The translations under genes were made by a program, and so were the position numbers. Source: Monarcha castaneiventris obscurior (taxonomy: Eukaryota > Chordata > Aves > Passeriformes > Monarchidae). From it: a stretch of DNA of 64,000 bases. Where the stretch lies: positions 1,940,564 to 2,004,563 of the forward strand of contig JAMPIT010000354.1 in NCBI GenBank assembly GCA_026261815.1, read 5' to 3'. Numbering within the stretch: position 1 is the stretch's first letter; each line of letters starts with the position of its first letter. Shown piece by piece: positions 30,997-42,003 of this stretch. Below the pieces are notes generated by a model. It saw only the letters and a list, made by a program, of their open reading frames with translations, ran no database searches and had not been told where the DNA came from.

Positions 30997-31718
30997 GCCG
31001 ACTCACGGCCAGCACCAGCGGCTCGGCAGGTGTGGATGTCTGCACAGCAGAAACAGTAGTCTTAGACTCTTGCGGAGTGCAGAAGGTCCCTTTGGATGCT
31101 TTTGGTCCCTTGGGTGGTGGCATGAGCGCCTTTCTCATGGGCAGGTCTGGTGCCACCGTTCAGGGTATCATTGTGCATCAGGGACTCATTGATGCAGATT
31201 ATACGGGACGCATTTATGCCATGGTTTCCACACCCACCCCCCTGGTTACAATTCCTGAAAAGACTCGCATTGCTCAACTTGTTCCTTTTAAGTCCTCTGT
31301 TCCCAGGACAGACTCAAGGTCACGGGGAGACGGCAGCTTTGGTTCTACTGGGCCACCTCAGGTTCATTGGACTGCTGTCTTGACCGGAAAACGTCCTGAG
31401 ATGCGGTGCACCCTGTCCATCGCTGCTGCTACGCCGCCAGAGATCTCTCTCCGTGGGCTTCTCGACAGTGGTGCAGACGTCACGATCCTGTCCCTTGCCA
31501 CTTGGCCTTCCCAGTGGCCGTTGGACCCTGTGGGGACACCTGTCGCGGGATTGAGAGGGACGAAGCGCTGCCACGTGAGCCAGAAGCCTGTGGTGATAAC
31601 GGACTCAAAGGGACAGACAGCCGTGATTAGGCCTTATGTTACTGAGACTGCTACTAATCTCTGGGGGAGGGATGTTCTGGCTGCATGGGGGGTGCGCATC
31701 GGGACGGATTTTTACTAG
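30919..31718 (+). pseudogene. pro: ERVK dUTPase-protease
   Basis: Betaretroviral arrangement. The dUTPase domain comes first: SGSAGVDVCTAE, then GLIDADYTGRI and RIAQLVPF (dUTPase motifs), a trimeric enzyme that hydrolyses dUTP to limit uracil in viral DNA. The aspartic protease follows: GLLDSGADVTIL (DSG for DTG) and [13 protein letters not shown]. The frame is open throughout, and pol overlaps its end near 31685. Active-site substitution apart, this is one of the better preserved ORFs in the window; without an intact gag it has no obvious use. Confidence 0.85.
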
Positions 31719-33386
31719 GGGCCACTGCGGTGAAGGGCACAGACTGTTCCACACCTCCTATCCGTTGGCTAGTGGACAAAGCAATCTGGCAGGATCAGTG
31801 GCCCTTGCCTAAAGACAAATTAGTAGCCCTTCATAAATTGGTTCAGGAGCAATTGGACCAGGGTCATCTGGAACCTTCTACCAGTCCCTGGAACACTCCT
31901 GTCTTCTGCATCAAGAAGCAGTCTGGGAAATGGAGGCTATTACAAGACCACAGGAAGGTTAATGCTGTGATGGAGAGCATGGGGACGTTGCCGGCAGGAA
32001 TGCCGTCACCCACCATGCTTCCAGCAGATTGGCCGATCCTCGTCGTGGATCTGAAGGATTGTTTCTTTTCAATTCCTTTTCATCCCGATGACGAAATTTG
32101 CTTTCACGGTGCCAGCAATTAACAACGCTGGACCGGCACAGAGATATCAATGGAGGACGCTTCCCCAGGGGATGCGGAATTCGCTGGCCATATGCCAAAT
32201 GTATGTGGCCAGAGCCTCGTCTGGAGTTCGCAAGCAGTTCCCTGCTGCTCAGTTTTATCACTATATGGATGACATATTGGTGGCTGCGTCCACCCAGGAT
32301 GAGCTGCTGAGGATCCAGCCTCAGTTGCTCGATGCTCTGCATTCGCACGGGCTGCAGGTGGCTCCGGAAAAGGTTCAGCAACAACCTCCTTGGAAATATT
32401 TGGGGGTCAAAATTTTGGAACATACAGTTCAACACCAAGAGGTGTAATTTGTGCAATCAGTGAAGACGCTGAACGATGACCAGAAATTGGTGGGTGTCAT
32501 TGCTTGGTTACGTCCGTATTTGGGACTGACCACGGCGCAGTTGTCGCCTTTATTTGATTTGTTGAAGGGAGACCCTGATTTGAAGTCATCTCGCACATTG
32601 ACCCCAGAGGCACGTCAGGTGCTGGAGGAGGTGCAGCGGGCTGTTTCTGCTCGACAGGTGTGTCGCATTGATCCCTCCGTTGATGTCACTGTTTTCATCA
32701 CCACTCCAGAGCTGCATCCCACAGGTATCATTGGCCAATGGAGTGACAAATGGTCCGATCCTTTGCACGTCCTGGAATGGGTCTTCTTGCCCCATCAGCC
32801 GCAGAAGACGGCAACTGCATTGTTTGAGCTGATCGCTCGCTTGATAGTCAAATGCCGGCAACGGTGTTTGCAATTGATGAGTGCAGACCCCGCACAGATT
32901 GTACTACCGGTACAGCGGGAAGACTTTGACTGGAGCTTTGCGAACAGCGTTTCTCTGCAAAGTGCTCTAGAGAATTTTTCAGGGCAGATTGCGTATCATC
33001 TGCCTAGCCACAAGTTGCTGCAAGTGGCCAAACTCACAGAGATTTCTCTGAGGCCCAAACACAGTCAGGAGCCAGTGCATGGACCCACTGTCTTTACTGA
33101 CGGTTCGGGCAGAACCGGGAAGGCCATTGTTACTTGGAGGGATGGATCTCAGTGGCAGGTTCTAGAAGGTCATGAGGTTGGCTCAGCCCATTTGGGTGAA
33201 TTGAGGGTTGCTCTTATGGCATTTCAAAAGTTCTCCCAGCAACCTTTCAATCTGGTCACAGATTCCACCTATGTGGCTGACATAGCAAAGCGGTTGAGTT
33301 ATTCAGTTTTGAAAGAGGTCAGCAATGCTGCTCTGTTTCATTTGCTGAAGACCCTGTGGTGTGTCATTCAGGAATGGGTTCATCTC
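31685..33386 (+). pseudogene. pol: ERVK reverse transcriptase and RNase H (first part)
   Basis: Reverse transcriptase begins in one frame ([12 protein letters not shown], the [15 protein letters not shown] segment), shifts frame near 32090, and continues with LPQGMRNSLAIC and the catalytic YMDD. A stop at 32445-32447 interrupts the connection domain. The frame resumes at 32451 and reaches RNase H: FTDGSGRTG, ELRVALM and VTDSTYVAD, the Asp-Glu-Asp triad. The sequence is cut at 33386 by a solo LTR. Three lesions make it non-functional. Confidence 0.9.
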
Positions 33387-34317
33387 TGTTAAGAATGTTC
33401 CACTTTGTTTGCCCATTGCATCTTAAGTGAGGATAAAATCATTCATACTGTCTCTTAATTAATAATTAAAGTTTTACTTAGCTGTTTAATGTACTCTATC
33501 CAAGTTGAATTTACCTACCTGTCTGTTCCTATGTGTTCAACTTACCTCGAAGTTAAAATCACTTAAAAGAGGTTCCTATTTAAAGTTTACATTGTTCTTT
33601 ACTGCTTGAATAACTTACTTACCTGTTTATGAGCTTTCAAAAGCTTGAGAAATCTTGTTTATTGAGAGTTTTATATATTTTTGTTAATATAAATGGACTG
33701 GGGACTCTGAATCTAAAGGAGATTTCTAAGTGCCACATGCTATTTTTGGACCTGGCCCTTGCTCCTGTAAGTCGTCGCCATGACAACTTGGAATATTAAT
33801 GAGGACATTTTCCCGCCGAACCATCAAGTGACATCACCTCCAAGCAAGTTTAAAGCCATTGGCCAGAGAAGGTGACCTCACTGGGACGACCATCCAATCC
33901 CAAGAGACTAAAGGGGCGGACTTGTGGGTGGCAACGGGCAGGGACTATGGGTTATAAAAAGGAGGGCAGCTCCCACCCCTCCCGCTTTTTGCCTTAGGGT
34001 TAGCCTGGGTAAAGCTCACCGCTGCTCCTGGCCTCTATCCCTTAAAGGGACACTTTAAAATTCTTCGACTTTGGACTAGCCAAAGTCAAGCCAGCGGTGC
34101 AAGCTCCTCACAGAGGACTTGCAGCCTAACCGGCTGGAAAGGGTCTCTGATCCTGCACCCCGAGATTTTAATTATTCTGCCTTTCCTAATGAGCCTATAT
34201 CCCAGTGGATCCCGCAATATATATTTTTCCCGATTTTAAATTTTTCACTTGCTTTTTCCTTTGTTAAATAAACTTTTTACTTTTTATACTAAATCGAGAG
34301 CTGTCTCATTCCTGACA
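33387..34317 (+). mobile_element. Solo LTR inside ERVK RNase H
   Basis: Starts TGTTAAGAATG and ends CATTCCTGACA, 931 bp. The flanking pentamers ATCTC and ATCCC differ by one base and are read as the target duplication. It contains a promoter box GGTTATAAAAAGG (about 33951) and AATAAA (34266-34271). Removing it together with one duplicate restores the RNase H reading frame. The 5-bp duplication and long LTR suggest an ERVL- or ERV1-type source. Confidence 0.9.
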
Positions 34318-35384
34318 ATCCCTACTACGTTCTGCATGTAAGGAGTCATCCTTTGCCAGGGTTCATAGCGGAAGGTAACGCGAGGGCTGACAAGTTGGCT
34401 AACCCGGCGTGGGTAGCACCTCAGCCTGATACACTCGAGCAGGCCAAAGCCTCGCATGGGTTTTTCCATCAGAACGCACATACCCTGCAGAAGCAGTTTC
34501 AGTTGATGCCAGCTGAGGCCCGTGACATTGTCGAGTCGTGCGACGACTGTCACGCGCTTGCGGCGCCTTTGCCGGCGGGGGTAAACCCCAGGGGCCTTAG
34601 GGCCTTAGAGATTTGGCAGACTGACGTCACCCAGGTTGCCGAATTTGGCCGGCTCAAGTATGTGCATGTCACGGTGGACACCTGCTCCTCTGCCATGTGG
34701 GCTTCTGCTCACACTGGAGAGAAGGGCCACAATGTCATTGCCCACTGGAGGCAGGCCTTTGCCGTTCTAGGCATACCTTCTACTGTAAAGACAGACAATG
34801 GTCTGGCCTACATCTTGAAGGAGGTGAGGCAGTTCCTGCAGTTGTGGGGTGTGTCACACAAGTTTGGTATTCCTCATTCTCCGACTGGTCAAGCTGTTGT
34901 AGAGCGTGCTCATGGTACTCTGAAGCAGGTGCTTCAAAAACAAAAACGGAGAATGCAGGGCGAAACCCCGCACAGTCGGTTGGCAAAAGCTTTGTATACC
35001 CTCAATCACCTCACGGTACCGCAGAACTCTAACAATCCTGTCATTTTGAACCATCATCTCTCGTTACAGGCTTCAGATGAGGCACAGCAGCCTCGAGCGA
35101 AGGTTCGGGTGAGAAATTTAGTCACCAAACAGTGGGAAGGTCCCTATGACCTTATCGCTTTGGGGCGCGGGTACGCTTGTGTATCCACAGATACTGGGGT
35201 GCGCTGGGTACCTGCAAAGTGTGTCTGTCCTGACCTGCGACCGCAGAGGCAAAATCCAGTCAACAGGCAGGGTGGAAACCGTGACCAGAATGAAAGTGAT
35301 CAAGTGGGTGGAACATCGAGTGATGGCTCAGATGCAGACAATGTGAGTGTTCACTCCGATGGTCCTTCCACAAGCAGAAATTGA
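34318..35384 (+). pseudogene. pol: ERVK RNase H end and integrase
   Basis: Resumes RNase H at PYYVLHVRSH. Integrase is complete by motif: zinc-binding H35 and H39, C63 and C66 (counted from 34353), and catalytic D91 (WQTDVTQ), D148 (KTDNGLAY) and E184 (GQAVVERAH), giving the exact D,D(35)E spacing. A C-terminal DNA-binding segment (VRNLVTKQWEGPYDL) follows, then an acidic, serine-rich tail. The integrase frame is intact from 34353 to the stop at 35384, but the protein it belongs to is severed upstream. Confidence 0.92.
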
Positions 35385-35437
35385 ACATTGTTCATTTTTC
35401 TTTTTTCTTTTTCTTTTTTAAAGGTAAAAGAGTGAGA

Positions 35438-35774
35438 TGTCGCCCTGGGTTTTTCTACTGTTCTGTGTTTTTACTTTTGTAGTAGAAGTTCTCATGCATT
35501 TTCTATAAACATAGCTCTTGTTTTTTCTAACCAGCCTAGAATGTTTTCTGAACTTCTGGATTGTTGTTCATTCCTTTCTCCAAGGCGGAGAACTGTGTTC
35601 CTATCCTGTAAAATTGTAGAGGTGTTAACCTCATCTACCAATGTATGATTGTTTTAAAAGAGGTATAAAAAGAGTGAGAATAAAGGCGGGCAGGGCCCTT
35701 TTGCTCTGCTCGGTGGTCTGACCTGCTGCTAACCTGCTGTTTGAATCTGCGTGTTCGTGTCCGACACTGCGACA
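35438..35774 (+). mobile_element. 3' LTR of env-less ERVK
   Basis: TGTCGCCCTGGG start and GTCCGACACTGCGACA end, 337 bp, with TGTCGC/GCGACA inverted termini. It has TATA-like GGTATAAAAAG (near 35661) and AATAAA (near 35681). A purine run (AAAGGTAAAAGAGTGAGA) precedes it. The first six flanking bases after it are TTAGGG. Confidence 0.9.
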
Positions 35775-36110
35775 TTAGGGAAGACAGTTTAGATCAGTCC
35801 TGCCTCAAGCAAAGGCAAAACCATCCCTGGGATTGTTTTTGCTCAAGGACCTGGGTGCACTTGATGTGAGATGCAGAGAGTCGGGAAACATGATGTGTCC
35901 CTCAAGGGGATTTGATTTTAGGGTGAGAACAGTCTGCAACTTTGAACTGTGTAACACTGGCTGCTGAATGACACTGCCACTGTTTGCCATAACTGCCATG
36001 GCCAACGAGGCTGGACGGCTCCAGACACACCAGTGGTGAGCTCCCGTTGCAGCCACCAGCCGACAGCACAGCAGCCCTGCTGCCCTGGGAGACATCAAGG
36101 ATGGACAGAA
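35775..36110 (+). mobile_element. ERVL-like 3' fragment
   Basis: Contains TTTAGATCAGTCCTGCCTCA, a GGGATTGTTTTTGCTCAAGG segment and GATGTGTCCCTCAAGGGG. I recognise these from avian ERVL pol ends and LTR-adjacent sequence. It is the sequence into which the env-less ERVK appears to have inserted. No open frame. Confidence 0.55.
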
Positions 36111-37194
36111 CCCACAGTCGTGGGCTAAATGAACTCAACAGACATCTTGGAGGAATGGCCATTGACTTTGGAAATGACACTCGTGCTTGTATATGTATGT
36201 GTTACGAGTTACGAAATGACATGGAGTCTCCAGGCAGGTGCAGAAGGGAGCTCATTTACTGCAAAAAACTGGCCTTCTTCTTTAGCAATTAGGTCTTTAT
36301 CAGTATTCCTTTAAAACACAACAAATATAATTTAACCAACCAATATAAACCACGATGTGAACATGTGATGGTTATAGAACTTGCTTTCTACGGTTACATA
36401 ACTTGTCTTCTACCTCTATCCTAGCTGAGTCACTCCCAGAATCCTCTTCTACTTAGCCAAAGTAACAGGAGTGAGCCATGATTTTGCAGGGGGAACAAGG
36501 CCTTAATTTTGTAAAGTTTTACCTATCTGCAACATATATTTGTATATATGTGTGTATGTATGTATATAATTGGAAAGTGTTGGATCTGGGCATGGGTAGA
36601 TGGTAAACAGTAAAGGATGGGAAATGCCCTGGTTCCAGCCAGCACAGAGTTAAGGTTTGCAGTTGCCAGGAGGGGCTTGGCCATGACCCAGAGGTTGTTC
36701 TCTATCACCTCACATTAAGGAATTTCTCTCCCAGGGCAGGGCTGTGGTGCAACACGTCCCGCAGAAGGAGTCTGGAGCAGCCCAAGGCTTTGTGTGTCCA
36801 GGCAGAGGCAGGCAGGACGCAGAGCTGCCAGCAAAGGAAGGGGCCAGCGAGCTGGGGCAGCCGGCGGGATGAGGACAGCCTGCAGGGACAGAGGCGCAGG
36901 GCAGGGACACCGTGGTACAGCCTGGGCTGGAGAGGGCAGAGGGATGGGCAGCAGCTGCAAGGCCCTGCCAGAGCCAACTTGTGCAGCACTTTGGCCACGG
37001 CTGCTGTCCCTGGCCCTGAGGCCAGGAGGGGACAAGTGACCCTTGCAGCCCTGGGGCCTCAGTGCCCCCTTGTCCCTGCTCAGCAGCCTGGCAGGGGCCG
37101 CCCCATGGACCTGCCTTTGGAACTGCACATCCCCACATCCCAGTGCTCCGGGAAGAGCCCTGAGCACTGAGGGAGGGACAGGATCTGCCCTGCC
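36111..37194. other. No gene identified
   Basis: Includes a short TATATG/TGTATG microsatellite near 36535-36570 and a GC-rich part (36720-37190) with overlapping low-complexity frames on both strands. No domain or LTR could be supported. Confidence 0.5.
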
Positions 37195-37304
37195 AGGGGA
37201 TGGGGCAGGAGCCCTGTGGGGAGAGAAAAGGGGGTGACACCGGGATGGAGGGGTCATGCACACTCTGGGGGGCACACGCACGGCCCCTGGGGACTCCCCC
37301 TCAC

Positions 37305-37376
37305 CTTCTCCCACAGCACCAGGAGGATGAACCCCAACATGGAGCCCCCAACCCCGGCAGCATCTTGAGGGATGGG
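37305..37376 (-). pseudogene. MHC class II beta-like transmembrane exon, left arm
   Basis: The minus strand encodes a glycine-containing hydrophobic helix, AGVGGSMLGFILLVLWEK, ending at a GT splice-donor-like site. It resembles the class II beta transmembrane exon (GxGGFVLGLxFL type). It lies on the strand opposite to the exon-2 remnant 400 bp away, so the gene has been rearranged. The identification depends on one short helix. Confidence 0.5.
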
Positions 37377-37731
37377 GTCTGGTGGCAGCTTTGGGGGCCT
37401 GGGGGGGTCACAGGTGCCCAAAAACCCCCTTCCAGCCCCACAGCCGCTCCTGGACCGCTCCCTCAGACCACCCCACAGCTCCCAGCCAGGACCGCCCCCC
37501 CAACCACTCCCTGCAACAGAAATTACCCCAAGAACCACCAAAACTCCATTCCTTCTCCTCCAAATTCTCTCCAAGCCACACAGTATTGCCAGGACCCCAA
37601 AAACTCCCTCACAAACCACCCTAAAAGTCCCCCAAACATCTTCCCAGAACCACAAATGCCCTCAAGAGCCACAGAAGCCCCTCCCAATCCCCCCAGGGAC
37701 CTCTAAACCCCTCCCCGCCCCCCATGGCACT

Positions 37732-37945
37732 GATCAGGAGAGCTTGGTGGACAGGAACATCCCCAGCCGGAAGCAGCTCGGACACTTCAACAGCGATTTG
37801 GGCACTTTTGAGGGGCACACCCCAAATGGGGAGACCCAGGCCAGGGACTGAGACAGACAGCCGCAGTTCCTGGAGAACAGACGGGCTTAGGTGGAAACAT
37901 TCTGCCAGCACAACTACGAGATTGTGGCCCTGTCCGCCTGGCCTG
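37732..37945 (+). pseudogene. MHC class II beta exon 2 remnant, left arm
   Basis: Encodes most of a beta-1 peptide-binding domain: LVDRNIPSRKQLGHFNSDLG, a GHTPNGETQARD segment, then after a stop QPQFLENRRA, a second stop, and VETFCQHNYEI. The order matches class II beta exon 2 (DRYIYNREQ-, HFDSDVG-, RAxVDxxCRHNY-type motifs). The stops are TGA at 37849-37851 and TAG near 37888. The N-terminal strand with the first cysteine is missing, and no beta-2 (immunoglobulin) exon is found nearby. In life this domain would present peptides to CD4 T cells; this copy is dead. Confidence 0.82.
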
Positions 37946-38389
37946 GGAAGCCCCAGAACACCCAAATCCTCACGAATATTCCCCTGAACCAACCCCAAAT
38001 TCACCCCCAAATCCTGGTAAATGGTGCAGCTTTAGATCTCTTTGTTTAATTTCTTTATTTTTGTCCCAGTCCTCGTTGTTTTGACAGGGCAAAGATGGAA
38101 ATTATTTATGTTGGAAAAGACCTTCAAGATCATCCAGTGTTGCTTGATGCCACCAGAAGAAACAATTGGACAGAGTAGGTGAGAATGTTTGGGCTGTAAA
38201 GTCAACAAATCAGCTCTTCCCAATGAATTTCTGATTTCAGAGTCCAAATGGATGTTCTGGCCCCTGCGTTCACCCAGGTGCCTACGGGGATCCAGGAGGA
38301 CGTGGAGAGCACCAGCCAGGGGTCTTCCCCAGCTGGATCACGGGGAATGTGGGTCAGCAGGGCTCTGCCAAATGTGGGTCCTGCACTGG

Positions 38390-39400
38390 GGGGATGACGT
38401 TGGAGCAGCGAACGAAGCTCTTCCTGCACTCGGGGCACTCGCAGGGCTTCCCTTACCAGTGGCTCCATTGGTGTTGGGTCAAGGTAGAGCTGTCTGAGCA
38501 GCCCTTCCCACACTGGGGACACTCGTAGGGCCTCTGTCTGGTGTGGATGCGCCGATGGGTGACGAAGTGGGAGTTGTACTTGAAGCCCTTCCCACAGTTG
38601 AGGCAACAGAAGGGCCTCTCCTCCGTGTGAATCTGCTGGTGCAGGAGGATACTGGAGCTGGTCTGAAACCTCTTCCCATGCTCAGAACACTCACTGGGCT
38701 TCTCCCTGGTGTGGGTCCTCTGGTGGATGATCAGGCTAGAGCATGTGCTGAAGCTCTTCCCACATTCCCCACACTCATCTGAACTCTCCCCAGTGTGGAT
38801 CATCTGGTGGCAGATCAGGAGGGAGATCATCCTAAAGCTCTTCCCACACTCCTAGCACTTGTAAGGATTCTCCCCATCATGAAGCTGCTCATGGATCACC
38901 AGGTCCAAGCTCTGGCTCAATCTCCGGCCACATTCCCAGCACAGGGTGGGTCTTTCCTCCTCGGAGCACCCTGGGCTGGCTTTGCAGCCCCTCATCCTGC
39001 GGGATCTTTGGGACTTTTCCTCCCCGTTGGATTCCTGCACCGTGGAGCCACTCAAAACGCTCTTCCACCAGGTTCTGCTGAGGGGATTTGTCCTCCCTGG
39101 TCTCCATCCTCAGCACCTTATCTGGGGGAGGAAGGACAAGGAGAGGACGGGATTTGCCTCCATGCCACAGGGAAGGGGAAGGAGATGGCCGTCCATCCCT
39201 GGCAGGATGGCTTCGGCAGTGGGGTTGTCCTGCAGCCGGGGGCGATGCTGGGCTGGGAGATGGAGCAGGAGAGAGGGGGAAAGGGGCACTGACTTCCTCC
39301 TCACCTGCCTGGGTGTCCTGGGGCATCTTCCTTTTCCTCGCAGCCTTCTCCTCCATCCAGCCGCAATTTGGGAATGCAAAATCCTGGGTTGGGGGGAAAA
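38390..39400 (-). pseudogene. C2H2 zinc-finger pseudogene, left arm
   Basis: A first exon with [17 protein letters not shown] ends at a GT donor near 39302. A second exon (from about 39118) reads [16 protein letters not shown] and then linker sequence. Fingers follow: a first one broken by a stop where KC-ECGKSF is expected (near 38851), then [24 protein letters not shown] and CPQCGKGC fingers with HTGE/HTRE-type linkers. The N-terminus matches a zinc-finger family I know from songbird genomes. About six finger remnants remain, fewer than in the right-arm copy. Presumed DNA-binding regulator ancestrally; frameshifts and stops make it non-functional. Confidence 0.85.
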
Positions 39401-39640
39401 CAAGGGATGAGTGCGTTGAGTTTGAAGGTCCCTCTCCCCAAGTCCATCTCTAGAAGTCACCGGGCATCTGGTGTCCGTAAAAATCTCCCAAATATCAAGA
39501 TTCAGCCCTGAAAAAGCCTTCTATGAGTTCTCCTTCTCTGGTCCCTCCCCTTTGGTGTTCCCCCCGTCCCAGCTGGTGGGGGGCACACTTGTATTGGGGG
39601 TCCCCTTTCTACTTGGTCCCCACCCTCCCCAGGCTGCTGC

Positions 39641-39744
39641 AAGTCCCATGGGACAGGATCTGCCTTGCCAGGGGCTGGGTCTCAGGCCTTGGCCCTTTGC
39701 ATTCATGAAACATACATGGGTTTGCTCAGCACCAGAGACACCTT
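39641..39744. other. Edge of left arm
   Basis: Homology to the right arm fades here; nothing recognisable. Confidence 0.3.
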
Positions 39745-40130
39745 TCCGTTGCTGTCCCCACCTGCCATCACTGCCTCCAGAGTTCTACTCTGACTGGAAC
39801 CTGGGGACACTTTCTCAGTCATGTCCCTCACAGGGATCTATTTAAAGTGCACAGAACTTCAGTGTTTCAATGTCACTTTGAGTTCTTGAGAAGTTTTTTG
39901 AGCCCACTCTGAGGGACTGAGTCTGATGTAAAGAGCAGCAAAGCCCCGAGAGGGTCATTAAAGTCCTTGTGCTGTGTCTGTGCTGCTGAGCTGGGCCGGG
40001 CTCCTGGCACAGAGGCAGCTCCTGGCAAGCGGCAGCACTGCAGAGAGACAGCTCTGGCCAGGAGCAGCTGCTGCGCACAGCCCAGCATGGCTGGGGCACT
40101 GCCTGCAGCCAGCCTGGGCACAGCACAGAG
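39745..40130 (-). repeat. Inverted partner of the 12.8-13.2 kb segment
   Basis: Reverse-complement homology to 12770-13160. It is followed directly by a GATGTCACA satellite in matching reverse orientation. Confidence 0.65.
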
Positions 40131-40144
40131 TGGTTGAAGTCATT

Positions 40145-40545
40145 GAGCAGCTACAGCATCATAGAGGGGACTGTGTGACATCACAGAGCAAGCTGTGACA
40201 TCACAGTGTGGGACTGTGTGACATCACAGAGCAAGCTGTGACATCACAGTGTGGCTGTATGATATCACAGTGTGGGCTGTGTGATATCACCAAGTGGGTT
40301 GTTGCATCACAGAGCAGGCTGTGACATTACAGGCTAGTGGTGTGACATCATAGAGCTGGATATGACATTGCAGGGTGTGCTGTGAGGGCAGCTGTGTGAC
40401 ATCGCAGTGCAGACTGTGACATCACAGAGCAGGCTGTGACATCACTCGTTGCTTTTGTGACATCATAGAACAGGCTGTGACACAGAGTGTGTCATGACAT
40501 CACAGCATGGGCTGTGAGATCATAGAGCAGACTCTGCCATCAGGT
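40145..40545 (-). repeat. GATGTCACA satellite, reverse orientation
   Basis: Plus strand repeats TGTGACATCACAGAGCAGGC and variants, the reverse complement of the unit at 16372-17686. Copies here are more degenerate. Confidence 0.88.
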
Positions 40546-40654
40546 GGAGGCCAAGCCCCAGCCCAGGAGGACAAAGCCTGACATGAAGCCCCTGACCTCC
40601 ATCAGCATCCTGGGGGAGGCGTCCGGCAGTGGCTGCTGGGAAGGGACCAGGATG

Positions 40655-41750
40655 GAGTGGAACTCTGGGATACACCGGGCCCAGGACTGGGACCCACTGG
40701 GAGCAGGATCAGAGCACACTGGGACCCAGCAGGACCAGAAGTGGGGCAACAGGGATCATAGTGGGAGCAACTGGGATTGACTGAGTATGACTGGGATCAT
40801 ACTGGTGGAAACTGGACCCTTATTGGGGCAGCTGGGTGTGACTGGGAATGACTATGAGTATGCTGAGGGCAACTGGGGTGTACTGGGAGTGTCTGTAACC
40901 ATACTGGGGGTGACTGGGTCTACATGGGGGGCACCTGGGATTGATTGGGACCACACTGGGGGAGACTGGATTAAACTGGGGTCTTACTTGGAATGACTGG
41001 GTCTATGCTAGGGGCAACTGAGAGCAACTGGGATCACACTGGGAGGAACTGGAAGCAACTAGGACCATGCTGGGGACAACTGGGATCATACTGAGAGCAA
41101 CTGGGACTACACCAAGGGTGACTGGGGTCATACTGGGATCATACTGAAAGTGACTAGTAGCATGCTGAGGGCAACTGGGACCGTGTTGGGGCAACTGGGA
41201 CCGTGTTGGGGCAACTGGGATATACAAGGAGTGACTGGAATCATGCTGGAGTTGACTGTGAGTGGCAGTGAGCAACTGGATTAATGTTGGAAGTTGCTGG
41301 GAGCAACAGGGAGTGAGTGGAAGCACAGTGGGGGCAAGTGGCATATACTGGGAGAGACTAGGAGTGACTGGGATCACAGAAGAACCATAAAAGAAGTTCC
41401 TGGAATAATAGTGGGAGTATCTGGGAGTGACTGGGACCATACTGGGTGACTGGGAGCAACTGGGACCATGCTGGGGGCAAATGGCATCATACTGAGAGCA
41501 ACTGGGTTCATACTGGAATCATACTGGGAAGGACTGGAGCCATAGTGGGAGTGACTGGGATCATACTGGGGTTGACTGGAACTGTACGGGGAGTGGCAGG
41601 AACCATACTAGGGGTAAATGGGAACACCTGGGACCATGCTGGGATCATAGTGGGATCATACTGGAAGTGACTGGGATCATACTGGGGGTAACTGGGAGCC
41701 GCAGGGCCCATGCTGGGAGTGACCTGGGACCCCCTGGGTGGAACTGGGGG
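40655..41750 (+). repeat. ACTGGGATCATACTGGG minisatellite
   Basis: Degenerate units of about 20-30 bp built from ACTGGGA, ATCATACTGGGAG and GCAACTGGG. Its reverse complement is the array at 45670-46830, so the two mirror each other across the MHC class I remnant and extend the palindrome inward. Confidence 0.9.
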
Positions 41751-41773
41751 CACTGGCCCAGCTGGGGCTCAGG

Positions 41774-42003
41774 GTTGTTCTCCCCCAGGGCTGCCCAGGC
41801 CCAGCCCCACAGAGCTGAGGGACAGGAGACAGCTGAGGGACATGGGATAGCTGAGGGACAGGGGACAGCCGAGGGACATGGGTCAGCTGAGGGACACGGG
41901 ACAGCCAGGGAAGACGGCCTGGCCGAGGGACATGAGACAGGCAGGGAACACGGCCTGGCCCAGGGACACTGTGCTCCTGCACTTTGGGCTGTTGTGCCCG
42001 GGG
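41774..42003 (+). repeat. GGGACA-type minisatellite module, first copy
   Basis: From GTTCTCCCCCAGGGCTG through repeats of GAGGGACACGGGACAGCC to GGGCTGTTGTGCC. The same module recurs at 42530-42728 and continues at 43332-43400 beyond an inserted LTR. Confidence 0.8.

Larger units (their letters stand above)
30812..35774 (+). mobile_element. Env-less ERVK, 5' truncated
   Basis: A plus-strand class II element: nucleocapsid end, dUTPase-protease, reverse transcriptase, RNase H, integrase and 3' LTR (35438-35774). Matrix, capsid and the 5' LTR are missing. Integrase ends at 35384 and a polypurine tract with LTR follows at once, so there is no room for env. The RNase H is split by a later solo LTR (33387-34317). 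Confidence 0.88.
37195..39640 (+). repeat. Left arm of inverted duplication
   Basis: Reverse complement of 47865-50650. Within 37254-38247 paired positions always add to 87,854, so no insertion or deletion separates the arms there, and encoded frames are identical residue for residue (for example 37621-38010 against 49844-50233). Beyond about 38300 the arms diverge, and total length differs by about 330 bp, mostly in the zinc-finger part. It contains MHC class II beta remnants and a zinc-finger pseudogene. Confidence 0.95.

Noticed and set aside
35775..35780. TTAGGG as an interstitial telomere repeat
   Set aside because: A single hexamer next to an LTR, not a tandem run.
36715..37314. A 199-codon minus-strand frame and its neighbours
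   Set aside because: All frames in this GC-rich stretch are open on both strands with arginine- or proline-rich content and no recognisable domain.
37254..38010. Frames identical in both palindrome arms taken as conserved coding genes
   Set aside because: Identity is at the nucleotide level in every frame and on both strands, reflecting recent duplication or conversion, not selection on a protein.
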